Positions 1-6,620 of a stretch of DNA of 38,242 bases are shown one piece after another. Position numbers and translations under genes: made by a program. Position 1 is the first letter of the stretch; the number at the start of each line of letters is the position of its first letter. The notes beneath the pieces are model-generated. The model saw only the letters and a program-made list of their open reading frames with translations, was not told where the DNA came from and searched no databases. Source of the DNA: Strigomonas culicis (taxonomy: Eukaryota; Euglenozoa; Kinetoplastea; Trypanosomatida; Trypanosomatidae); assembly GCA_000482145.1 (NCBI GenBank), contig AUXH01000124.1, positions 1 to 38,242 of the forward strand. The letters are read 5' to 3'.

Positions 1-14
1 CGACGTACTCAGCT

Positions 15-62
<48 letters not shown>
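15..62. repeat. Compound (AC)n(AT)n microsatellite
   Basis: About five AC units (15-24) run directly into about nineteen AT units (25-62). The repeat ends seven bases before the PA26 stop codon, so it lies in the 3' UTR or intergenic DNA of that gene. On the transcribed strand it reads (AT)n(GT)n. It is a simple repeat that probably varies in length between strains, and the exact count may be affected by sequencing. Confidence 0.9.
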
Positions 63-65
<3 letters not shown>

Positions 66-68
66 TCG

Positions 69-794
69 CTACGCCACCATGCGGTCATTGGCACCGTTGC
101 GAGGGTCAATCAGCTTCTTCCAGTTCACCACGTAGGTGTTGATGAAGGCCTTGACGGCGGTGCTCAGCTGCCGCGACGCGAGCTCCACCTTGTAAAGCGT
201 GTCAATGTCCAGCTGCTGCAGCTCGGTGTAGCTCGACGGCGCCACCGCCTTGCCGCGCGTCGCCTGCTCCTCATCACTGGGGGCGCCGCCGTTCAGGATG
301 GCAGCCTCCACCTTCACGCGCGCACCGAGGTAGTCACGGAGAAGGAACATGCCGGCCGCGCTTGAGGCGCTCGACGTTTCCTTCTCGGAGGACGCGTTGG
401 AGCCCTTCACCATCCGGTTCTGCAGCGCGTCGAGCGCGCGCAGCACGGCCTGCTGCACCGCCACGCCGAGGTTATCCTCCTCCTTGTGCTCTGGCACACG
501 GATCATGATGACGAGCCGCACCTTCTCCGCCGAGTTGAACACCGCGCGGCACAGCGCCTGGTACTCGCGCAGCAGCGGCATGATGCGCACCGCGGGCTGC
601 TGCAGCACCTCTGCGCGGTAGGCGGTGGCGGGCACCAGCTTTTCGATTTCGCCCTGCAGCTCGGAGGCCTTGTCGGTGAGCGCGTCGATCTCCTTGATGA
701 TCCGCGTCGACCACTCACGGATCTCCGCCAGACTGTATTCCTCCGTATAGCACTCGCGGAGCTCTTGAACCATGGTGGCACGTTTGGGCGGCAT
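69..794 (-). CDS. PA26: Proteasome activator PA26 (11S/PA28-type regulator)
   Basis: This is the kinetoplastid 11S activator, which forms a heptameric ring that docks on the 20S proteasome and opens its gate without ATP. The 241-residue product is close to the length of Trypanosoma brucei PA26 (about 231) and resembles it along its whole length: the MPPKRA start, the activation-loop segment PEHKEEDNLG (residues 101-110) with Glu at position 102, and the C-terminal NWKKLIDPR followed by a short tail ending in MVA. The C-terminal tail is the part that enters the pockets between proteasome alpha subunits. Helices are interrupted by a low-complexity Ser/Glu/Ala linker near residues 130-145, where the family normally has a disordered loop. 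The start ATG follows a plausible trans-splice acceptor. It is the last gene of the unit seen here. Identification is based on recalled family sequence and is strong. Confidence 0.95.
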   Translation of the reverse strand: MPPKRATMVQELRECYTEEYSLAEIREWSTRIIKEIDALTDKASELQGEIEKLVPATAYRAEVLQQPAVRIMPLLREYQALCRAVFNSAEKVRLVIMIRVPEHKEEDNLGVAVQQAVLRALDALQNRMVKGSNASSEKETSSASSAAGMFLLRDYLGARVKVEAAILNGGAPSDEEQATRGKAVAPSSYTELQQLDIDTLYKVELASRQLSTAVKAFINTYVVNWKKLIDPRNGANDRMVA

Positions 795-855
795 TGTTTC
801 TGCTTTTTTTTTTCTTTTTCAGCGGGTGATGAGGTGATAATACTATAGAGAAATG

Positions 856-879
856 CTTGTAGAGAGAAGGGAAGAACGC
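856..879 (-). promoter_or_regulatory. Candidate trans-splice acceptor of PA26
   Basis: On the minus strand a C/T-rich tract (about 879-861) is followed by an AG at 857-856, giving a 5' UTR of about 61 nt. A second AG at 844-843 is an alternative. Inferred from the kinetoplastid rule of polypyrimidine tract plus first AG. Confidence 0.45.
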
Positions 880-937
880 GTTTATTCACGGATGACGAAA
901 CGTCGTAAAAAAAATACTGTTTCATCACAGTTGAACT

Positions 938-970
<33 letters not shown>

Positions 971-971
971 A
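938..971. repeat. Compound (AC)n(AT)n microsatellite
   Basis: About ten AC units pass directly into about seven AT units. It has the same order and phase as the repeat at 15-62, and again lies downstream of a minus-strand gene. Confidence 0.85.
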
Positions 972-1101
972 ATAACTCATTTTTTGTTTTATTGTATTTT
1001 ACAAAAAAAGAAAACACACGCCACGCTTATGTGCGATGCGCACATTGGAAGCTACACTTGTGTCTTCCGTTGTTCACAGTCGTCTCCCCTCTCGTTTCCT
1101 T

Positions 1102-2067
1102 TCATCGCTTCTTCTTGTGCTTCGCCCCCCGTCGCTGAAGCGGCGGCGGCGGTGGTGCGGTGGGAGACTCCCCCTCAACCATCCACACCGGCTCCTCCAC
1201 ATATGGCCGACCGCCGTCGCCTTGTTCCCCCTCGCCCTCCTCGTAGTAGTAGACGGTCGCGGCCGTCGTCGTGGCGGCAGCGACCACCGGCGAGGCGCGA
1301 AAGCAGGAAGTGTGGGTCAGGCTATCCTCCGGGCTTGCGCTTCTCTCGCGAAGCTGCAGGAGCGTGGGTGGCCTCTTCGCCGCACCGTGATGCCGCGGGC
1401 CTCCCCCCCCCTCCCCCTCCCCCTCCACTCCCTCTTCGCTCTCGTAGTAGTAATACCGATTGAGCTTCTGCCTCTTCTTGCTCTCGTCCAGAGGGGGTGC
1501 GGCCGCCGGTGACAGCGGTCGCGGTAGCGCGCGCGTGAAGAGAAACACCGGCAGCAGCGCCGGCCGGAAGCCGATGGCACTGCCGCTGTCCGCTTCATCT
1601 GCCCACCGGCGCTGCCCCGCGCGGTGGGGGTGATGCAGGGCGAGCGGCAGCACGTCGCGGGAGAGATAACTCGTCTCCGTGATGTCCACAGCACCGTACG
1701 TTTCTCTCAGATCGATTGGCTTCTGTTGCTGCTGCTGCTGCGTCTCTGTGCGGCTTTCACCGCTCTGGAGAGGTGGGCGGCCGTTCTCTTTTTCTTCCTC
1801 TTCTTCCTCCTTCTTTATGGACAGCACGGCATCTTCGTCGCATACCAGAAAAAACGAATCGTCGTCGCTGTCGTCGCCATCGCTGACAGCCTCTCTGGCA
1901 CGGCTGGCATCCTTCGTGTGAGGCTCATCCGTGTCGTTAGTGTGACTGTGGAGGTTTGTCTCATCATGGTCCTCCGCGGAGGTGCTGGAGTCGACGTTGA
2001 GCACTGGGTGTGCGTGGGCATCAGGGGTGTCCTCGCCGTCGATACTCTGCTCAAGACTGCGCAACAT
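1102..2067 (-). CDS. Hypothetical low-complexity protein, acidic, Tyr- and Gln-rich
   Basis: I do not recognise this 321-residue protein. The N-terminal third is very acidic (Asp/Glu/Ser/Thr-rich) and contains a Lys-Lys-poly-Glu stretch. A polyglutamine run of six lies near residue 110. Two copies of a tyrosine/acidic motif follow (RYYYYESEEG near 200 and VYYYEEGEGEQ near 270), then a proline-rich tail ending in the basic stretch KHKKKR, which could act as a nuclear signal. No membrane segment or enzymatic domain is visible, and most of the chain is probably disordered. Coding status is supported by the ATG start, a plausible upstream trans-splice site and the gene spacing. Other long open frames overlap it because of GC skew, so I am only moderately sure. 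Confidence 0.6.
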   Translation of the reverse strand: MLRSLEQSIDGEDTPDAHAHPVLNVDSSTSAEDHDETNLHSHTNDTDEPHTKDASRAREAVSDGDDSDDDSFFLVCDEDAVLSIKKEEEEEEKENGRPPLQSGESRTETQQQQQQKPIDLRETYGAVDITETSYLSRDVLPLALHHPHRAGQRRWADEADSGSAIGFRPALLPVFLFTRALPRPLSPAAAPPLDESKKRQKLNRYYYYESEEGVEGEGEGGGGPRHHGAAKRPPTLLQLRERSASPEDSLTHTSCFRASPVVAAATTTAATVYYYEEGEGEQGDGGRPYVEEPVWMVEGESPTAPPPPPLQRRGAKHKKKR

Positions 2068-3269
2068 GGTGCTAGTCTTTATCCGCGTCTATGAAAAATC
2101 TATATAATATATTGTTTTCTCTTGTACCTTTTTTTTTTTAATAGGATGAGAGATGGGGGAAAAAAAAACATAATTAACACGCATTGAAGCATACTGATAC
2201 CGCAGCAATGAGGACCACATGTCAAAGACAGAATGGGTCCGTAGACGTTACCTTCGTTCTTCTTTAGTTTATATATACTTTCAAAGTGTCTCTACAAGTA
2301 GGACAGTAAATAATCATAATAGTAATATATATATAACCGTCAAAAAAAGCTTCTCTTATCAGAATGTTACCATTTATTGTAATTATTATAAAAAGAAAAA
2401 GAAACATATATAAAGGAGATGCCATCATGCTAAATAATAACAATTATAGCAGTACCCCTTTTCAGAATACAAGAAAAAAAGATGAGATTTTTTCCTTAGC
2501 TCTGGAAGAAGTGCAATGCTAATTATATATTTCTCTCTCTCTCTTTTTTGCTTTCAATAAATAATCTAATAATGGATTATCTCTTCATTACTATTACTAA
2601 TATCATTCCTAATTCCTTGTAAAAATTACCACACGATAAAAAAAAGATGAAGAGAGAGAAGAAATAAATGTATTATTTCCCGTTCGTTTTTTTTTTGTGG
2701 AAACTAATGCGTTATCGAAAGATTTCTTTTTTTTTTCCTATCTCTTATCTCATATTTTCTTTTTTACTCCTCAGTAGTGTAGTTTAAAGCACTTTGTCAT
2801 TTATGATTTAGCTTCTCTCTTTTTTTTTTAACAAAAGGAAAAAAAGAGAAAAGTACGCCAAACAGCAAAAGTACACACAAACATACACTCACGTACACAC
2901 ACAGCTCATTAGTATCATGTTTTGCTGAAAAGCGGAGGATGAAAAACAATGAAAGTAAAAAAAAAAGTAATAACATATAGTTTAAGTGATCTAATTTCAC
3001 GAAAAACAACACGCACGCGCAAGGTACCTACAAGAAGAAACAGAGGTACACTACAAAAGAAAAAAGAAGAAAAATGAAGCGTTTTATTATTTTTCCTTTG
3101 TGTAATTGTTTTTGAGCTTGTAAGGACCTAAAAACGTTTTCCCTTTTAAATCATTAAGTTGTAAATCACACTACATATCATCTTTTTTTCCTTTTGTGTG
3201 TGTTCAATTTCTTCTTTTTTTAATTTTTTTTTAAATATCAACTTTTTTTTTTGACAACTCGCAAGACGC
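2068..3269. other. Long AT-rich intergenic region, probable long 3' UTR of the carrier gene
   Basis: This 1.2-kb stretch is the longest gene-free interval in the window. It is strongly AT-rich with many A and T homopolymers, CT microrepeats (about 2532-2545) and short AT-rich inverted repeats such as 2561-2580. Because transcription runs right to left it would mostly be the 3' UTR of the mitochondrial carrier gene. Two short open frames (2219-2413 plus strand; 2797-3012 minus strand) are low-complexity and unconvincing. No tRNA or other RNA gene was recognised. Confidence 0.65.
2128..2169 (-). promoter_or_regulatory. Candidate trans-splice acceptor of the Tyr-rich hypothetical gene
   Basis: A T- and C-rich tract on the minus strand (2169-2143) is followed, after an A-run, by the first AG at 2129-2128. 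This leaves a 5' UTR of about 60 nt before the ATG at 2067. Confidence 0.4.
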
Positions 3270-4184
3270 CTACTTGCTCTGCGCCTTCTGGTTTGCGGCG
3301 CGCTTGTTGAGCGCTTCCTGCATACCCTTCCACATGACGGTGAAGAGCATGCCCTGGAGGCCGTTCGTGAAGATGCGCGTCTTGAGGCCGCGGCCGAAGA
3401 GGCCCACGTAGCCGTCCTTGCTGATGATCTCGCGCAGCGCCTCCGGGTACGTGAGGGGCACCTTCGCCGTCTGCTTCGTCGTCTTCACCACACGGATGGA
3501 GTTACTGAGGCAGTCCGACACCACCGCCGACATGAAGCCGATCGACGCCTGGCGCACGTAGCGGCCGTAGGCAAAGTCAAACTGGGGCATGTTCGCGTTG
3601 CAGTAGTTGTACGTGAAGAACCAGGGGTAGTGACCGACCGCCGTCGCGGCTACCTGCGCACCGGCGCCGTACCAGAGCTTCGAGATACCGTGCTGGCGCA
3701 CCTTGTTGAAGAGCAGCTTGAGGCCCTCGTCGCCCTCCACCTGCTTCGTCGTCTTCCACGCGTCGATGGGCATCAGGAAGATGCGGAAACTGGCCGCGCA
3801 GCACGTGGCAACCGCCGTCTTGGCCGCGACCGGCAGCTCCTTTGTCTGCTCGTAGCTATTCAAGAAGGCGAGCGCGCCCTCGTTCGCGGCGGTATCACCG
3901 AAACGGCTCAGAGGTGCCTGCATCAGCGCAGGGACGAGCCCGCGGTAAAAGCGCGGGATGCCGCCCTCCTTGTACAGGAGCCGGATCGTCCCGGTGGCGT
4001 TGCCGCCGTAGCGATACTGGTGGTTCATCGTCGTGCGCAGCCACATGAGCGCCAGCACGTTGACAACCTGCGCGGCGGCGCCGGCAAGGCCGCCGCGACC
4101 GGCCGCGCGCACGGAGTCCGAGAGAATCTGCGCGGGGGTGCGCATATCCTTGACCTCGGAATTCTTAGCTTCAGCGGGGGCCAT
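3270..4184 (-). CDS. Mitochondrial carrier family (SLC25-like) transporter, atypical
   Basis: The 304-residue protein has the length and threefold layout of inner-membrane solute carriers, with about six membrane helices. Repeat 2 keeps the signature start PIDAWKT near residues 138-144. Repeats 1 and 3 lack the proline and acidic residue at that position (ALMWLRT and SIRVVKT). After the matrix loops the typical glycine/aromatic segments are present: FYRGLVPAL, LWYGAGAQV and LFGRGLKTR. The motif GHYPWFFTYNY in repeat 2 is, from memory, typical of a carrier clade in algae and protists, but I could not confirm this. The substrate cannot be predicted. The first residues (MAPAEAKNSEVKD) show no clear presequence, as is normal for carriers. 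The long AT-rich region downstream suggests a long 3' UTR, which in trypanosomatids often carries post-transcriptional control. Confidence 0.85.
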   Translation of the reverse strand: MAPAEAKNSEVKDMRTPAQILSDSVRAAGRGGLAGAAAQVVNVLALMWLRTTMNHQYRYGGNATGTIRLLYKEGGIPRFYRGLVPALMQAPLSRFGDTAANEGALAFLNSYEQTKELPVAAKTAVATCCAASFRIFLMPIDAWKTTKQVEGDEGLKLLFNKVRQHGISKLWYGAGAQVAATAVGHYPWFFTYNYCNANMPQFDFAYGRYVRQASIGFMSAVVSDCLSNSIRVVKTTKQTAKVPLTYPEALREIISKDGYVGLFGRGLKTRIFTNGLQGMLFTVMWKGMQEALNKRAANQKAQSK

Positions 4185-4560
4185 TTACAAAGAGAGTTCG
4201 AGTGGGTGTGGGAGGATGTGGAAGGTATGAACGAGTAGCGATCGAAGGATGTGGAACGAAACGAAGAGAGAGAAAAAAAAAACGGTACTTTTTTTTTTAA
4301 AACTTGCGCGTGCTCTGGGGAACTAGTGAGTGTGAAAATAACAACGACAAGCGGAGGAGAGAGTGACACATATTCATGAGGAAGTAATAGTAAAAGACAA
4401 TAGAATAATAGGGAAAACACCTTCTTATCTAACTACACCTTTTTTTTTTACTCAGATAGTAAATCATATATGTGAGTGATACTGCGTCGCAAAAATCTAT
4501 GATTGTTTTTGTATCGTAAGTAAGAGAGGGCATCTACGTTGAGACATACCCCCCCCCCTA
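4185..4560. other. Intergenic spacer between the FHA gene and the carrier gene
   Basis: It contains the carrier leader with two pyrimidine tracts and the 3' UTR of the FHA gene. A run of ten C on the plus strand (4549-4558) lies two bases from the FHA stop codon and would read as ten G in that mRNA. No gene was seen. Confidence 0.65.
4288..4355 (-). promoter_or_regulatory. Candidate trans-splice acceptors of the carrier gene
   Basis: A minus-strand C/T-rich stretch at about 4355-4326 is followed by AGs at 4324-4323, 4316-4315 and 4289-4288, giving a 5' UTR of about 100-140 nt. A second, stronger pyrimidine tract at 4280-4252 has no AG between it and the ATG, so the usual first-AG rule would place splicing inside the coding region. 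The true site is therefore uncertain. Confidence 0.35.
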
Positions 4561-6378
4561 TTACCGCTCCTGCGACGTGGACGTGCGCTCCCGTTGCAAC
4601 GAGCGTACCGCAGCAATCATGGGCTTGAACGGACTCTCTTTTCCCCACGAGGGGTCTTCCACCTTATACACGTCCGACAGACTTCTCCTCTCCCCATCGA
4701 CGGAAGTCGCCGTGGCTGTGGCCGATGGCGGCGCCCTCGGCGGCGGCGAGCACACCACCGCACTCGGTCGTTCCGCTCGCGGGGACTCGCCGTCGACCCC
4801 ACGCTGTCGCGCGATGTATGCGCCCACTTCGCGTCGCGCAGCGGCGGTGTCCAAGGTGATGTAGGACTGGATGGGGGAGTAGATCACACCAGCGGCGTCG
4901 CCGCAGTCGTCCCGGAAGTAGCTCATGTACTTCTGCAGCTCGCGCATGGGCGGACCCAAGGGGTCGCGCCCCTCCGCGTCGTCTGCCTCCTCCTCCTCCG
5001 TCTTCATCCTTTTGAGGCCCGCCTCCGGGCCACTCTCCACTACCAGCTCGTCTCCACAAAAGTAGAAGGAGCGGCTCGTATCGGCAGGGGTGGTGCTGAC
5101 ACGACCCGCCTCAGGTGGCTGCGTCCGTCGCTTCCACTCCAAATAGTGCCGCACGTTTTCGTCGATGACCGGCGGCCGCAGAACCGCCACCGGGAGCCCA
5201 CAATCTGCCTCGCAGGCGGTGCTGCTTGGGTCGGCAGGACTGTCCGGCGGCGGCATGCCGTAGATCGTGTGTAGGGCCCGCCGCCGCGCCTCGGCCGCCA
5301 CCCCCCGCCCGTCCTCCATCCCTTCGTCATGCGGAGGCGGCTGCGTGGCCAGACGTGCCAACGTCCGCACCGTAGGGCGGAGGTAGTGGGAGAGAAAGGA
5401 CTGCAGTGAGGTGTTTTGGAGCGCGGGCTCGAAGCGGTCCGCGTGCTGCTGCGTGCTCGGCAGCGCCTGGGAGAGACTCGAGACGCTGAGGTTGCTGTTG
5501 TCGGACTCATTCATCCCGAGAGCATGCGCCATCGGCCCTGACACGGCGTCCGCTGCGACGGGCGGTGGGCACGGCGCGCTGGCCGCCACGGCGTCCAGCA
5601 CTCCGCCCTCCGCGTTGAAGGGGTCCTCCAGAAAGGAGACGATGTCGTTGTCGCACAGCACGATGCTGTGCCGCCGCGGGACCGCGCAGCGGTTGACGTA
5701 CACACTGTTGTCGCCGTAGTTGATGAGCAGATAGTAGGGCGCTCTGAAATGCCCATGGTTGGGATGCGCGTGGTCCTGGGGGCGGGGCAGGCGGGTGGCC
5801 TCTCGTCGCAGTGCCGCGTGGAGCCGCGCATGCGCCACGTACACCAGCTTCGCCTGGCAGCGGCTGACACACACGTGCGGGAGCTGCGTTGCCGACGGCA
5901 GCGCGGAGTGGCGGCCAAACACCACGTGCGGCACGCGGTACAACCAGTCTTGCTTGGAGAGCGCTTTGTGGCACTTCGCATGCGTGGGAGCCGGTGCCGC
6001 CTTGTCGAGGAGGGCGGAGGTCGGGAGGCCGTGCGCGTTCCGTCGCTTTGGCTTTCGGCCTCTTCTGGGGGCGACCGAGAAGGCCTCCTCTCGAGGCTGC
6101 GCGTGGCCGTGCGCCCTGGGCTTCTGCCTTTCGCTGCCGTGCGGCCCGTGGGATGGGTCCTGGCGCGCGTAGAAAGGCGCGAGCAGCGCCGCGGTCGGCG
6201 CCTGGGGCAGCAGCAGGTCGGGGGCGCTCAGACAGGCGTTGATGACCTTCAGCTGGTAGCGGGGAGCGGCAGGGGCAGGGGTGAGGCCACTGCTGCCCGC
6301 AGCCGTGGCGTCTTCCGTTGTCGTGGGCGCATCAGCGAGCGAGAGGTGGGAGGCGTGCTTTTTGTGTTTCGACACCAT
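4561..6378 (-). CDS. FHA-domain protein
   Basis: The product has 605 residues from the ATG chosen here. That ATG follows a polypyrimidine tract and an AG by 12 nt; the open frame extends 26 codons further upstream, but that part would be removed by trans-splicing. Residues 142-252 match a forkhead-associated phosphothreonine-binding domain: FGRHS (Gly155, Arg156), SRCQA with Ser172, and the segment YGDNSVYVN ending in Asn229, followed by the strand LCDNDIVSFL. Gln175 replaces the usual histidine of the SRxH motif. A basic stretch RRGRKPKRR (105-113) could be a nuclear signal. The rest is rich in Pro, Ala and acidic residues and looks disordered. FHA proteins usually read phospho-threonine in DNA-damage, kinetochore or kinase signalling; the specific role here is unknown. 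Confidence 0.75.
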   Translation of the reverse strand: MVSKHKKHASHLSLADAPTTTEDATAAGSSGLTPAPAAPRYQLKVINACLSAPDLLLPQAPTAALLAPFYARQDPSHGPHGSERQKPRAHGHAQPREEAFSVAPRRGRKPKRRNAHGLPTSALLDKAAPAPTHAKCHKALSKQDWLYRVPHVVFGRHSALPSATQLPHVCVSRCQAKLVYVAHARLHAALRREATRLPRPQDHAHPNHGHFRAPYYLLINYGDNSVYVNRCAVPRRHSIVLCDNDIVSFLEDPFNAEGGVLDAVAASAPCPPPVAADAVSGPMAHALGMNESDNSNLSVSSLSQALPSTQQHADRFEPALQNTSLQSFLSHYLRPTVRTLARLATQPPPHDEGMEDGRGVAAEARRRALHTIYGMPPPDSPADPSSTACEADCGLPVAVLRPPVIDENVRHYLEWKRRTQPPEAGRVSTTPADTSRSFYFCGDELVVESGPEAGLKRMKTEEEEADDAEGRDPLGPPMRELQKYMSYFRDDCGDAAGVIYSPIQSYITLDTAAARREVGAYIARQRGVDGESPRAERPSAVVCSPPPRAPPSATATATSVDGERRSLSDVYKVEDPSWGKESPFKPMIAAVRSLQRERTSTSQER

Positions 6379-6390
6379 TCCCTTTTTAAT

Positions 6391-6430
6391 CTTTATGAGC
6401 GTGAGAGAGAAAGAAAAAAAAGACAGACCT
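6391..6430 (-). promoter_or_regulatory. Candidate trans-splice acceptor of the FHA gene
   Basis: A strong C/T tract (about 6429-6401) is followed by the first AG at 6392-6391. The resulting 5' UTR of about 12 nt points to the ATG at 6378 and excludes the longer open frame that begins at 6456. Confidence 0.6.
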
Positions 6431-6620
6431 ATGTAAGCCAAGTTAAACACATCCATATCAACGAGCCTCTAAAAAAAAAAGAAGCCATTTTGTTTACGTT
6501 TGTTTGCATTGTTGCAGTGCATCCTTACTATATAGATAGATGTATTACGTTAATCGTTCATAGAAAACGCTGTAAACAGGTGAAGAGGTAGGAGAAAGGA
6601 GGGACCACCAACGCGCGCGC

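Larger units (their letters stand above)
795..1101. other. Intergenic spacer between the tyrosine-rich hypothetical gene and PA26
   Basis: The spacer is AT-rich. It holds the presumed 3' UTR of the gene at 1102-2067, a compound AC/AT repeat at 938-971, and the PA26 leader with its splice signals. No conserved open frame or RNA gene was seen. Confidence 0.7.

Noticed and set aside
2219..2413. 64-codon plus-strand open frame in the AT-rich spacer
   Set aside because: Its composition follows the spacer, it has no conserved features, and it would be the only gene on the opposite strand.
2797..3012. 71-codon minus-strand hydrophobic open frame
   Set aside because: It is a Leu/Phe-rich translation of T-rich DNA with no clear splice acceptor. 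A small membrane peptide cannot be excluded but is not supported.
4549..4558. G-quadruplex in the FHA 3' UTR
   Set aside because: There is a single run of ten G on the transcribed strand and no further G-runs nearby; one run cannot form an intramolecular quadruplex of the usual type.
6379..6456. Longer FHA protein starting at 6,456
   Set aside because: The extension is a translation of the polypyrimidine tract and splice site and would be removed by trans-splicing.
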